Shown: piece by piece, positions 24,629 through 33,045 of the stretch | How the letters are laid out: each line of letters begins with the position of its first letter | Numbering within the stretch: the first letter of the stretch is position 1 | Source: RUG11462 sp045649405 | GTDB taxonomy: Bacteria > Bacillota > Clostridia > Oscillospirales > Acutalibacteraceae | Direction: 5' to 3' | NCBI GenBank assembly: GCA_045649405.1 | Contig: JAZRPW010000027.1 | Location: forward strand, 10,195-74,194 | DNA: 64,000 nt | The notes under the pieces: model-generated | What the model was told of the DNA's origin: nothing | Databases searched by the model: none | The model's input: only the letters and a program-made list of their open reading frames with translations | Translations under genes and position numbers: made by a program

Positions 24629-24765
24629 TACAAGGTGCAATGATTATGCTCAAAGAGAATATTTTTTGTGAACGAGTCATTGTAATCTTTTACAGTGACT
24701 TTTTGTGTTTATTAATGGGTAAAACAAAAATTATTGTTCAAATATTATTTTTAGGAGGTTTTTCA

Positions 24766-26118
24766 ATGAGCTTTAATAGTAAGTATCTTGAAAAAGTAAT
24801 GGCAGATGTCATTAAAAGAAATCCTGGCGAACCTGAATTTCACCAAGCAGTTAAAGAAGTTTTGGAATCTTTAGAGCCAGTAATTTCACAACACCCAGAA
24901 TATGAAAAATGGGGTCTTATCGAAAGAATTGTAGAACCTGAAAGAATTATTAAATTCAGAGTTCCTTGGACAGATGACAACGGCAACGTTCAAGTAAACC
25001 GTGGTTTTAGAGTTCAATTCAACAGTGCAATTGGTCCTTACAAAGGTGGTCTTCGTTTCCACCCATCAGTTTATGAAGGTATTATTAAATTCTTGGGCTT
25101 TGAACAAACTTTCAAAAACTCACTCACTGGTCTTCCTATGGGCGGTGGCAAAGGTGGTTCTGACTTTGACCCACAAGGCAAATCAGATATGGAAGTTATG
25201 CGTTTTTGCCAAAGCTTTATGACAGAACTTCAAAAATACATTGGTCCTGACACAGACGTTCCTGCTGGTGACATTGGTGTTGGTGCTAGAGAAGTTGGTT
25301 ATCTCTTTGGTCAATACAAAAGACTTAGAGATGAATTTACCGGTGTGTTAACTGGTAAAGGTCGTTCATACGGCGGTTCACTCATTCGTCCGGAAGCAAC
25401 TGGTTTCGGTGCTGTTTATTACACAGATGAAATGCTCAAATCTTTTGGCGATGATATTAAAGGTAAAACTTTTGCAATTTCAGGTTTCGGTAACGTTGCT
25501 TGGGGTACTGCAATTAAAGTAAATGAACTTGGCGGTAAAGTTGTTACACTTTCAGGTCCTGACGGTTACATTTATGATGAAGACGGCATTAACACTCCTG
25601 AAAAAATTGGCTTTATGCTTGAAATGCGTGCATCTTGCAGAAACAAAGTTCAAGATTATGCTGACAAATTTGGTGTTCCTTTCTTCGCAGGTGAAAAACC
25701 TTGGGGCGTTAAAGTTGATGTTGCAATGCCTTGCGCTACACAAAACGAAGTAGGCATTGAAGACGCTAAGAAAATTGTTGCTAACGGCACAAAATACTAT
25801 GTTGAAGTTGCTAATATGCCAACAACTGAAGAAGCAGTTAAATACTTCAAAGAAAACGGCGTTGTTGTTGCTCCTTCAAAAGCAGTTAACGCAGGTGGCG
25901 TTGCAGTTTCTGGTCTTGAAATGAGCCAAAACTCAATGAGATATAGCTGGACTTCTGAAGAAGTTGATGCAAAACTCAAACAAATTATGGCTGATATTTA
26001 TAAGAGTTCTTGGGATGCAGCTAAAGAATACGGTATGGAAGGCGACCTCATTGCAGGCGCTAACATTGCTGGCTTCATGAAAGTTGCTGACGCTATGATG
26101 GCTCAAGGTATCGTTTAA
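24766..26118 (+). CDS. gdhA: Glutamate dehydrogenase (NADP-type)
   Basis: A 450-residue hexameric-type glutamate dehydrogenase that interconverts 2-oxoglutarate plus ammonia and glutamate. Motifs: GPYKGGLRFHPSV, the active-site PMGGGKGGSDFDP with catalytic Lys, DVPAGDIGVG, and the dinucleotide fold ISGFGNVAWG. Length matches the ~450 aa small (fungal/bacterial NADP) class. The start at 24766 has AGGAGG 7 nt upstream; the frame stays open 42 codons further into the leader, but that part lacks family similarity and a ribosome binding site. Confidence 0.96.
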   Translation: MSFNSKYLEKVMADVIKRNPGEPEFHQAVKEVLESLEPVISQHPEYEKWGLIERIVEPERIIKFRVPWTDDNGNVQVNRGFRVQFNSAIGPYKGGLRFHPSVYEGIIKFLGFEQTFKNSLTGLPMGGGKGGSDFDPQGKSDMEVMRFCQSFMTELQKYIGPDTDVPAGDIGVGAREVGYLFGQYKRLRDEFTGVLTGKGRSYGGSLIRPEATGFGAVYYTDEMLKSFGDDIKGKTFAISGFGNVAWGTAIKVNELGGKVVTLSGPDGYIYDEDGINTPEKIGFMLEMRASCRNKVQDYADKFGVPFFAGEKPWGVKVDVAMPCATQNEVGIEDAKKIVANGTKYYVEVANMPTTEEAVKYFKENGVVVAPSKAVNAGGVAVSGLEMSQNSMRYSWTSEEVDAKLKQIMADIYKSSWDAAKEYGMEGDLIAGANIAGFMKVADAMMAQGIV

Positions 26119-26136
26119 TTTTAAATTACATATTAA

Positions 26137-26168
26137 AAGAGAGTTCGTTTTACGAACTCTCTTTTTTT
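26137..26168. terminator. Bidirectional rho-independent terminator
   Basis: An 11-bp perfect stem (AAGAGAGTTCG / CGAACTCTCTT) with a 5-nt loop and T7, between the convergent gdhA and surface-protein genes. Confidence 0.85.
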
Positions 26169-26170
26169 GT

Positions 26171-27796
26171 TTATTTTACTTTAACTTTTTGTGCTTTGCT
26201 CCAAGTTGAGAACGCTTTTTGTTTGCCTTGCTTTATCATTGCTCTGACTTGAACTGTGTATTTACCTTTTTTAAGTTTGCTAATAACTTTTGTTACACTC
26301 TTTTTACTGCTAAAGGTTTTTGTTTTCCATTTTCCTTTGATTTTATATCTTACTTGGAAACCGGTTGCATCTTTAACCTTTGTATATTTAACCTTGAATT
26401 GTTGTTTGCCTTTTGTAAGTTTAAATTTTGGCACTTTCAAAGTTAATTTTTTAATCACTTTGCTTTTATAAACCAAAGCACTACAATCCATACAATAAGC
26501 ATCGCCGGTGTGACCATCAGCAAAATATGTTGCTTTTTTAATGTCATCTACATCAGTTTCGGTTTTGTCGTGCAAACAAGCTGTTGTAGTGGTCACGGTT
26601 GTAATTGGTTGTGTAGTTGTTGTAGTTTCAACTGGATTTTGAATTGTAGGTTGGGTTGTAGTTGGTTGTGTAGTCTCAACCGGCTTTGTAGTTACAGGTT
26701 GAGTTGTAGTTGGTGGGGTAGTTTCAACCGGCTTTGTAGTTGCAGGTTGGGTTGTAGTTGGTGGGGTAGTTTCAACCGGTTTTTCGGTTGTAGGCTCTGT
26801 TGTAGTTGGTTGGGTTGTCTCAACCGGTTTTTCGAGTTTTGGGATTTTTTCGGTTTCTACAACTTCGCCACAAACTGTGCATTTTTTAACCTTTTCTCCC
26901 TCTGCATCATAGGTTGCTGGGATTGTTTCAACCCACTCATCTGATGGAGTGTGCTCAAGTTTTGGAATCCATTTTTTGCCACTTATAGTTTGTTCACAAA
27001 CCGAGCAAACAACACCCGCTTCATACCCAAAACTATTACAAGTTGCTGGAATTTCAGCAACTTCAACCGGTGTATGCTCAGCTCCACCAAAATACGGAAA
27101 AGAACTAAAGATATAGCCACAATTTGCACAATAACTTTCACTACTTTTAACCCAACAGTCTGGCCCTGTTTTTTCAGTAACCACTTGGCAATTGCCACTA
27201 AACCATACAAAACTAATTTTATTAATACACACAGTAGGAATAAACTCTGCTTCCTTTTCTGCAAGTCTTATTGTTACGCAAAGATATTTGGCAGTTACTG
27301 GTTTTAATCTAAAATGTATGCCAAATATATCGCCAACATCCACAGTGTTTTGTGTTGAACTTTTAGTCTCTAAATTTTCATCAAGCAAACTTAATTTTAC
27401 ACTTACTGCGGTAGTTTTATCATCATCACCCGCATAAATATAAACAGTTGATTCGCAATCATAATCTTCATAATCTTGTTGCAAAGCCATATGTGCTTTG
27501 AGAAGATTCAAATAATTAGTGCCTTCAATATTAAAATAAACTTTAGTTGTATCAACGTTGCTATCTGGCTCTATGAAAACTTCGCCACTACTATATTCAT
27601 CATTTGGAAAATCAACCTCTGCAACGCCTTCAGAAAGTTCTTCATTATAACAACTTTCATCAAATTTAAACAAGTCAAAATTCTTAGCACAATCTGCATC
27701 AATTTCATCATTAAACTCATATAATGCTGAAGCCGAATAACAAGTTGCAGAAAAAACGATGATTATTGATAATAATAAACTTATTAATTTTTTCAT
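26171..27796 (-). CDS. Secreted Thr/Pro-rich surface protein with Lys-rich C-terminal module
   Basis: A 541-residue exported protein: signal peptide (about 1-24), an acidic N-terminal domain of unknown fold (about 25-210), Cys-x2-Cys knuckle repeats (about 215-340), a Thr/Pro linker of about five 16-residue units of the KPVETTxPTTTQPxTT type (about 345-425), another knuckle, and the Lys-rich fibronectin-like module at the C-terminus (about 450-541) shared with the genes at 12108 and 37886. The linker looks like a glycosylation-prone wall-spanning stalk (inference). The start at 27796 has TTAGGAGTGG upstream. The promoter carries a G8 tract, suggesting phase variation. Confidence 0.88.
   Translation of the reverse strand: MKKLISLLLSIIIVFSATCYSASALYEFNDEIDADCAKNFDLFKFDESCYNEELSEGVAEVDFPNDEYSSGEVFIEPDSNVDTTKVYFNIEGTNYLNLLKAHMALQQDYEDYDCESTVYIYAGDDDKTTAVSVKLSLLDENLETKSSTQNTVDVGDIFGIHFRLKPVTAKYLCVTIRLAEKEAEFIPTVCINKISFVWFSGNCQVVTEKTGPDCWVKSSESYCANCGYIFSSFPYFGGAEHTPVEVAEIPATCNSFGYEAGVVCSVCEQTISGKKWIPKLEHTPSDEWVETIPATYDAEGEKVKKCTVCGEVVETEKIPKLEKPVETTQPTTTEPTTEKPVETTPPTTTQPATTKPVETTPPTTTQPVTTKPVETTQPTTTQPTIQNPVETTTTTQPITTVTTTTACLHDKTETDVDDIKKATYFADGHTGDAYCMDCSALVYKSKVIKKLTLKVPKFKLTKGKQQFKVKYTKVKDATGFQVRYKIKGKWKTKTFSSKKSVTKVISKLKKGKYTVQVRAMIKQGKQKAFSTWSKAQKVKVK
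26617..26836. repeat. 48-bp tandem repeats encoding the Thr/Pro stalk
   Basis: About four and a half degenerate copies of a 48-bp unit, each giving a 16-aa KPVETT-type repeat. In-frame units of 48 bp can be gained or lost without frameshift, so the stalk length may vary between strains. Confidence 0.8.
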
Positions 27797-27836
27797 TAAA
27801 TCCACTCCTAAAAGTAAATATATTCTATATATATAT

Positions 27837-27865
27837 ATTATCTTACCCCCCCCGCGAAATTTCAA
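27837..27865 (-). promoter_or_regulatory. Promoter with a G8 tract in its spacer (candidate phase-variable)
   Basis: On the minus strand TTGAAA, a 17-bp spacer containing eight consecutive G (27846-27853 on the plus strand as C8), then GATAAT. The spacer length is optimal at eight Gs. The region just downstream is a TA dinucleotide run (about 27825-27838). The start codon is 40 bp downstream. Confidence 0.6.
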
Positions 27866-27924
27866 GTGGTATTTTGCACAAATTTTTCAATTCAATTTAG
27901 TGCAATTTGCAAGGGGTGACTTTT

Positions 27925-28662
27925 TTATTCTCCTGATTCGTGGCGTTCTGGGTCGGCAAAACATTCGCAAAAACGACCTGCGAATGACAACGGTTCATCT
28001 GCCACATACAAATGTGATGTGTCGCCAAATGCTTGACATCTGAAATATGCTTTGCCTTGTTCACGCTCTTCTGAAATTAATGTTGTTACTGATGAAGGAA
28101 GCGCAATGAAATTGTGCGAAATCATTTGTGGCGAGCAATTGAAAAGATGCGAAAGCAACACAGATTCTACACCAAAGTGGCAGAAGAACAACAATGTTTT
28201 GTGGTTTTCTTCATTTACTTTATAATATGTACCATTTCTCTCATAACCAAACTTTTTCAAGCATTCATCAAAACTGTTGTAAACATAATCTGCTTCGGCT
28301 GGAACTTCGCTTTGCGCTATGAAGTCAACATTTTTCCAGTCATCTTTATTAAAAAACTCTTGGTTTTGGTCTAAAAATTCTGGCTTGAAATCCCAAACAA
28401 TTCTAGGTGCTTTTGTTTGTGGGTCAATGACTTGTTTGTGGTTAAATTCTCTTAACCAGTCACAAATTTCTGCAGTTTTGCCCACCTTTTCAAGATAAGG
28501 TTTCATTGTGTCTTTTGCTCTGCCGAGTGGAGAGCAAAAAACAGCATCAACCGATAATTTTTCCAAACGTTTTGAAACTAATTCTGCCTCACGCCAACCT
28601 TTAGGAGTTAAAGAGTCAATTGAATAATCTGGCTCTGCGTGTCTTACTATTACAATTCTCAT
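27925..28662 (-). CDS. Histidine phosphatase (phosphoglycerate-mutase-like) family protein
   Basis: A 245-residue protein of the histidine phosphatase superfamily. The N-terminal MRIVIVRHAEP holds the catalytic RHxE-type motif (RHAE), VFCSPLGRAKDT provides the second Arg, and CHFGVESVLL the second His. Acid-phosphatase or phosphoglycerate-mutase-like activity is likely, but the substrate is unknown. GAGG lies upstream of the ATG. It begins 8 nt after the stop of the upstream hydrolase gene, so the two are likely co-transcribed. Confidence 0.9.
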   Translation of the reverse strand: MRIVIVRHAEPDYSIDSLTPKGWREAELVSKRLEKLSVDAVFCSPLGRAKDTMKPYLEKVGKTAEICDWLREFNHKQVIDPQTKAPRIVWDFKPEFLDQNQEFFNKDDWKNVDFIAQSEVPAEADYVYNSFDECLKKFGYERNGTYYKVNEENHKTLLFFCHFGVESVLLSHLFNCSPQMISHNFIALPSSVTTLISEEREQGKAYFRCQAFGDTSHLYVADEPLSFAGRFCECFADPERHESGE

Positions 28663-28670
28663 AATTTACC

Positions 28671-29732
28671 TCAATTCAAATAATCATAAACCATTTTTGA
28701 AATGGTTTGAATGTTTTTAACTGCTGTATATTCATTATCAAAATATTGCGACAAAACACACAAAACATAAGTAGAATTTGGCGAATAAACAATGCCGACA
28801 TCGTGTTGGGCATAAGAAGTTTCGCCGGTTTTGTGTGCAACAACTGTGCCGTTTGGCAAAACGCTTGGAATTTTGTGATTTAGCGTTTGCCTTTTCAAAA
28901 GAGACAACATTTGTTTTGAATATTCTTTTGAAACACATTTGCCGTCATAAATTTGTTCTAAAACTTCACCGCAGTCATCAAGACCAATCATATTGCAATA
29001 ACCCAAGCCCTCTTTTTTGGATGCTGCAGGTTGAAGTGTATTTGAAACATAAGTGTTGCCAAAACCTTTGCTTTTTAAAAAGCCGTTCATCACATTTGCA
29101 CCTGAACAAAATGAGTGAGATGAACTGTGGTATTTCACAAGTTGGTTATAGCCCTCATTATCACTAACGGTTATCATTTTTTCAAGATGATTGTTAACGG
29201 TTTCGGTTTGCTTTAAGCCACCATTTTTAATTTGGTTAAAGGTTGAAACCATTGTGAAAAGTTTTATTGTAGAAGCCGAACGAAAACTTCTGTCACCAAT
29301 TGAAAAGTACGCATCGGTTTTAAGGTCTTTTACATAAACTCCCCAGTCGCCGCTAAATTTTGAAATTTTTTGTTCAATTTGGCTTTTCAAAGCAGCCAAT
29401 TTTACAACCTTTAAAGTTTTGCTAAACTCACCTTTAGTTTTGTTTTTTACTGCCCTAACTTTATAAAAATAAGTTTTACCAGGGCTAATTTTTTTATCTT
29501 TAAACTGTGATTTTTGAACGGTTGAAACAAGTTTGAATCCACCGTTTTCACTGTTCGAGCGAAAAACTTGATAAGTTGCATTTTTTATTTGTTTCCACTT
29601 CAAAGTTGTTAACTTGGTTTTTGAATAAACAACCCTGAAATTTGTTATTTCAAAATTCTGCTTTGCTGATACGCTTACACCAATATTAAAAATTAGTGAA
29701 ATCAGCAGCACAACAGCTAACAGTTTTTTCAT
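28671..29732 (-). CDS. Exported beta-lactamase-like serine hydrolase with FN3 domain
   Basis: A 353-residue protein with a signal peptide (about 1-23), a fibronectin type III domain (about 28-112) and a class A beta-lactamase-fold domain (about 115-353). The active-site elements are STIK (154-157, nucleophile Ser154), SDN (190-192) and KTG (301-303). A clear class A omega-loop ExxLN motif is not visible, so it may be a D,D-peptidase or esterase-like hydrolase rather than an efficient beta-lactamase. AAAGGTGGTG precedes the ATG. Confidence 0.88.
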   Translation of the reverse strand: MKKLLAVVLLISLIFNIGVSVSAKQNFEITNFRVVYSKTKLTTLKWKQIKNATYQVFRSNSENGGFKLVSTVQKSQFKDKKISPGKTYFYKVRAVKNKTKGEFSKTLKVVKLAALKSQIEQKISKFSGDWGVYVKDLKTDAYFSIGDRSFRSASTIKLFTMVSTFNQIKNGGLKQTETVNNHLEKMITVSDNEGYNQLVKYHSSSHSFCSGANVMNGFLKSKGFGNTYVSNTLQPAASKKEGLGYCNMIGLDDCGEVLEQIYDGKCVSKEYSKQMLSLLKRQTLNHKIPSVLPNGTVVAHKTGETSYAQHDVGIVYSPNSTYVLCVLSQYFDNEYTAVKNIQTISKMVYDYLN

Positions 29733-29756
29733 TTCTTGTCACCACCTTTATTTTCA

Positions 29757-29789
29757 AAAAACAACCACACAATTGGTGTGGTTGTTTTT
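29757..29789 (-). terminator. Rho-independent terminator
   Basis: A 10-bp stem (ACAACCACAC / GTGTGGTTGT) extended by A-T pairs, located between the cytidylate-kinase-like gene and the downstream serine hydrolase gene on the minus strand. Confidence 0.8.
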
Positions 29790-29792
29790 AAT

Positions 29793-30398
29793 TTATTCAC
29801 TCAAATATTTTTTTACTGCTTCAATAATTAAATCAACAGTGGCATCAATGCCATAACTTGAAGAAGAAATCATTAATTGATAATTCTTTCTGTCTCCCCA
29901 CAATCTATCACAATAATAATTGTAATGTCTTGCTCTTGTTTTATCTCTTGTTTTAATTAACTTTGTTGCTTCTTTCTCATCATAGCCATATTCTTGCACA
30001 ATTCTTTTTTGCTTGAAAGAATCATCTGCATAAATGAAAACATTGAAACATTTTTTATCACGCATGATAAAATCTGCACATCTGCCAACAATTACACAAG
30101 GGCCATTTTCAGCAAATTCTTTGATTGCCTTGCTTTCTGAAAGATAAATTTTATCAATAAGCGAAGTGCCACCAACACCAAATTGACCGCCTGATGTTGC
30201 AAGGTTAAAGAGAATGCTGTTTGAAAAAGTTTGCTCTTCTTTTTCTATAAATTCAGCCGCCAAGCCACTTTGTTCAGCCGCTTGGTCGATTATTGCCTTG
30301 TCAAAAAAATTAATTCCGAGCTTTTTTGCAAGTTCTTCACCAATTTTTCTGCCACCTGAACCAAATTCTCTGCTAATTGTAATAATATAGTTTTCCAT
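29793..30398 (-). CDS. Cytidylate kinase-like family protein
   Basis: A 201-residue P-loop kinase-fold protein of the cytidylate-kinase-2 family. The N-terminal ITISREFGSGGRKIGEELAKKLG is the signature, with a loop variant of Walker A; GPCVIVGRCADFIM and RARHYNYYCDRLWGD follow. The real Cmk is at 48147, so this is a paralogue of unknown substrate, common in Clostridia. The start at 30398 has AAGGAG upstream; the frame extends 28 codons into the promoter region without support. Confidence 0.9.
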   Translation of the reverse strand: MENYIITISREFGSGGRKIGEELAKKLGINFFDKAIIDQAAEQSGLAAEFIEKEEQTFSNSILFNLATSGGQFGVGGTSLIDKIYLSESKAIKEFAENGPCVIVGRCADFIMRDKKCFNVFIYADDSFKQKRIVQEYGYDEKEATKLIKTRDKTRARHYNYYCDRLWGDRKNYQLMISSSSYGIDATVDLIIEAVKKYLSE

Positions 30399-30428
30399 TA
30401 AAAATACTCCTTCGCCATTTATACTGGA

Positions 30429-30457
30429 ATTATAGCATACATTTATAAAAAATGCAA
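30429..30457 (-). promoter_or_regulatory. Promoter of the cytidylate-kinase-like gene
   Basis: On the minus strand TTGCAT, a 17-bp spacer and TATAAT, about 31 bp before the start codon. Confidence 0.7.
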
Positions 30458-30493
30458 TGATTTTTTGAATGGTTTTGTGCAAAATTACAACAA

Positions 30494-30519
30494 AAAATGA
30501 GAGCCGAAACTCTCATTTT
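30494..30519. terminator. Rho-independent terminator
   Basis: A 10-bp perfect stem (AAAATGAGAG / CTCTCATTTT, loop CCGAAA) just after the MGMT-like gene, with T6 on the minus strand. Confidence 0.85.
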
Positions 30520-30525
30520 GTTTGC

Positions 30526-30828
30526 TTATTCTTGCCAAAGATATTTTTTCAAATCAACTTTGCCGTTTTCAACTTCAACACCGTCTGCACGCAAAAGTTC
30601 AATTTGCGCATTTTCGCCACCGAAAACAAACGCCGATGATACTTCGCCAAAACGGTTAACCACCCTAAAACAAGGAATGTTTTCAGGGTCTGGGTTGACA
30701 TGCAAAGCATAACCCACAATTTGCGAGAGATGTGGGTTGCCGGCAAGCCGAGCAATTTGACCGTAGGTTGCAACCTTGCCTTTTGGAATTCTTTTTACGA
30801 CTTCATAGATAATTTCAAATGTATTCAT
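30526..30828 (-). CDS. MGMT-family (alkyltransferase-like) DNA-binding protein, active site altered
   Basis: A 100-residue protein that matches the DNA-binding/active-site domain of O6-alkylguanine-DNA alkyltransferases: VVKRIPKGKVATYGQIARLAGNP is the family helix-turn-helix with the arginine finger region. The active site reads PCFRV instead of PCHRV, so the acceptor Cys is present but the His of the catalytic relay is Phe. It may bind alkylated DNA without efficient transfer, like ATL proteins (which have PWHR). The start at 30828 is 4 nt after the PHP gene stop, with a weak ribosome binding site, so coupling is likely. Confidence 0.85.
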   Translation of the reverse strand: MNTFEIIYEVVKRIPKGKVATYGQIARLAGNPHLSQIVGYALHVNPDPENIPCFRVVNRFGEVSSAFVFGGENAQIELLRADGVEVENGKVDLKKYLWQE

Positions 30829-30832
30829 ACAT

Positions 30833-31849
30833 TTAAAGTCCCCATTCATCGCTAAAATATGCTCTTGTGTTTGCGTGATTTTTGTTTTCATCAACAACAT
30901 CAAATCTTACATATTTAAATTTTTCTTTGAGTGGGAATTTTGCTTCGGTTATAAATTCGCCTTCCGGTGCGAAAAATCTTCTTGTGTGTCTAATGCCTGA
31001 GACTAAAATAATTTCTTTTGCAGGCGAGGTTTTGATGTGCACAAAGCCGTCTTCAACATACAAATCATAAATTTCAGGGCCTTGTGAGCAATAAAAATCT
31101 TGGTTTTTGAGCGCTCCAAAAATTGCTTCATAACTAAGCTCTTTAGCCTTAATCATATTAAATCCACCAAATGTGCCATAAAGTTTGTCAGACTCTGTAT
31201 CGTGGTTGTGGTTGTCATCTGCCATTTGAGGAGCAAGACGAATACCGTGTCTTGACATAATATCATAAGCATAAATATCATACTCAGGCCAACCCCAATA
31301 ACAGTTGTCGGTGTTGTAAATTTCTAGCGCATAAAGCCCTTTGTACTCGCACAATTCCCATGGCTCTTGAAGTGACCAATAAGGGTGGTTAAGACAAACA
31401 ATAAAGCCTTTTTCGTTCGCTTCTTTGATTACTTTATTAATATATTCTGCGCTGTATTCACGGTTTGCAATTTCGCCATAATACTGCACAGAATTTTTAA
31501 CATCATCACCTGCAAACCAAATTGAATCAGGATTATAGCACACCTGTTTTACATTGTGCTTGTCGCCGCAGTAAAGATTCAAATGGGCGCACTTGTTTTC
31601 TACCCAATCTTCAGATTTGTTTTCGCTAATTGACAATTCGTAACCATTGATAAAAATGAAATCTTCATCGTCAAACTGGGTATAATCTTTTAAGATTTCG
31701 TGCTCTGTTATTGAAAGCACAGAATAACCACGCTTTTTAAACTCTTGTTTCATTTGCTCTGGGGTAATTTCTCCATCAGAGCCGGTGCCGTGAGCGTGCA
31801 AATTTGCTTTGTAAAACTTGCCCTCTTTTGGCAAAAGATATTTTCTCAT
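30833..31849 (-). CDS. PHP-domain metal-dependent phosphoesterase
   Basis: A 338-residue protein with the four PHP metal-binding motifs: ANLHAHGTGSDG (about 16-27), SITEHE, CLNHPYW and MADDNHNHD. Such stand-alone PHP proteins hydrolyse phosphodiesters or phosphomonoesters; the substrate is unknown. AAGGAG precedes the chosen ATG at 31849; the frame is open seven codons further. It is followed directly by the MGMT-like gene. Confidence 0.88.
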   Translation of the reverse strand: MRKYLLPKEGKFYKANLHAHGTGSDGEITPEQMKQEFKKRGYSVLSITEHEILKDYTQFDDEDFIFINGYELSISENKSEDWVENKCAHLNLYCGDKHNVKQVCYNPDSIWFAGDDVKNSVQYYGEIANREYSAEYINKVIKEANEKGFIVCLNHPYWSLQEPWELCEYKGLYALEIYNTDNCYWGWPEYDIYAYDIMSRHGIRLAPQMADDNHNHDTESDKLYGTFGGFNMIKAKELSYEAIFGALKNQDFYCSQGPEIYDLYVEDGFVHIKTSPAKEIILVSGIRHTRRFFAPEGEFITEAKFPLKEKFKYVRFDVVDENKNHANTRAYFSDEWGL

Positions 31850-31870
31850 CTTAATCTCCTTATTTAACAA

Positions 31871-31892
31871 AAGCGGCTGAAAACAGCCGCTT
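31871..31892 (-). terminator. Hairpin between ilvE and the PHP gene
   Basis: A 9-bp perfect stem (AAGCGGCTG / CAGCCGCTT, loop AAAA) follows ilvE by 7 nt on the minus strand, with a short TTTTGTT tract. It is probably a partial terminator, because no promoter fits between it and the PHP start 22 nt downstream. Confidence 0.65.
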
Positions 31893-31898
31893 AAATTA

Positions 31899-32969
31899 CT
31901 AACAAACAGTTACTCTCCAACCAAATGGGTCTTGGAGTTTGCCATATTGAATGCCGGTCAAAGTATCATACAATTTTTGTGATAATTCGCCAATTTTGTT
32001 GTCGCCAATTACAACAACGTCATCGCCACAACGAAGTTTGCCAACAGGTGAAATTACTGCTGCAGTACCGGTACCAAAACATTCTTCTAATGTGCCGTCT
32101 TTCGCGGCTGCCATAAGCTCATCAACAGAAATTCTGCGTTCTTCAACCTCAAAACCAAAATGTTTGCAAAGTTCGATTGTTGAGTTACGGGTGATACCTG
32201 GCAAAATACTACCGGTAAGCATTGGAGTGATAACCTTGCCGCCGATTTTGAAGAAGATGTTCATTGCGCCAACTTCTTCAATATATTTTCTTTCAACACC
32301 ATCAAGCCACAAAACTTGTGAATAGCCTTCCAAATGCGCTTTGTCTTGAGCAATAAGGCTTGCTGCATAGTTACCACCAGTTTTGATATAACCCATACCG
32401 CCTTTTACTGCTCTTACATATTCATCTTCAATCCAAATACCAACAGGCTCTAGGCCGTTTGCATAATAAGCACCACTTGGGCTTAAAATTACCATAAACA
32501 AATAAGTTTTTGAAGGTGCAACGCCCAAAAATTCATCAGTTGCAATTACAAATGGTCGAATGTAAAGTGATGTGCCTTCATCTGCTGGCACCCAGTCTTT
32601 TTCAACTTCAACCAATTCTTTAACTGCTTGAACAAAATCATCTTCAGGAATTTCAGGAATTACCAAACGCTCATTTGAAGAGTTTGCTCTTTTTGCATTC
32701 ATATCAGGACGGAAAAGATAAATTTCATCATCTTCGCCTCTGTAAGCTTTCATACCTTCAAACATTTCTTGGCCGTAATGATAAACCATTGCAGCTGGAG
32801 AAAGTGAAATGTTTTGGAAAGGAACAATGCGTGGGTCAAACCAACCTTTACCCTCTTCATAATTCATTACAAACATATGGTCAGTAAAAATATGACCGAA
32901 ACCTAAAGGCTCACCTGCAACTGGTTTTTGCTTTGGTGAGTTGGTTAATTCTTGTTTTATATTAAGCAT
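31899..32969 (-). CDS. ilvE: Branched-chain amino acid aminotransferase
   Basis: A 356-residue fold-type IV PLP enzyme catalysing the last step of valine, leucine and isoleucine synthesis or the first of their breakdown. Typical motifs are YGQEMFEGMKAYR, SLYIRPF, the PLP-Lys region GYIKTGGNYAASL and the phosphate-binding EVGAMNIFF; TGSILPGITRNS is also diagnostic. Length matches the eukaryote-like BCAT2-type group. AGAGGTG precedes the ATG. Confidence 0.95.
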   Translation of the reverse strand: MLNIKQELTNSPKQKPVAGEPLGFGHIFTDHMFVMNYEEGKGWFDPRIVPFQNISLSPAAMVYHYGQEMFEGMKAYRGEDDEIYLFRPDMNAKRANSSNERLVIPEIPEDDFVQAVKELVEVEKDWVPADEGTSLYIRPFVIATDEFLGVAPSKTYLFMVILSPSGAYYANGLEPVGIWIEDEYVRAVKGGMGYIKTGGNYAASLIAQDKAHLEGYSQVLWLDGVERKYIEEVGAMNIFFKIGGKVITPMLTGSILPGITRNSTIELCKHFGFEVEERRISVDELMAAAKDGTLEECFGTGTAAVISPVGKLRCGDDVVVIGDNKIGELSQKLYDTLTGIQYGKLQDPFGWRVTVC

Positions 32970-32996
32970 TTAAATCACCTCTAACTTTTGGGTTTA

Positions 32997-33025
32997 ATTT
33001 TATCACTTTATAAAAGGTTTGTCAA
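32997..33025 (-). promoter_or_regulatory. Promoter of ilvE
   Basis: On the minus strand TTGACA, a 17-bp spacer and TAAAAT, 27 bp before the start codon. Confidence 0.8.
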
Positions 33026-33045
33026 TTATTTAGGCACAATTTTTA

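Noticed and set aside
26617..26836. Possible CRISPR-like array (48-bp repeated units)
   Set aside because: The repeats are degenerate, contiguous without spacers and encode an in-frame 16-aa stalk.
26510..26944. Plus-strand Cys/Ser-rich open frame that looks like a cysteine-rich secreted peptide
   Set aside because: It is the reverse reading of the tandem Thr/Pro repeat of the surface protein; the repeat explains its periodic Cys/Trp pattern.
28671..29732. Antibiotic-resistance class A beta-lactamase
   Set aside because: SxxK, SDN and KTG are present, but the omega-loop ExxLN needed for deacylation is not visible and the FN3 fusion points to a wall or housekeeping hydrolase, so a resistance call is not supported.
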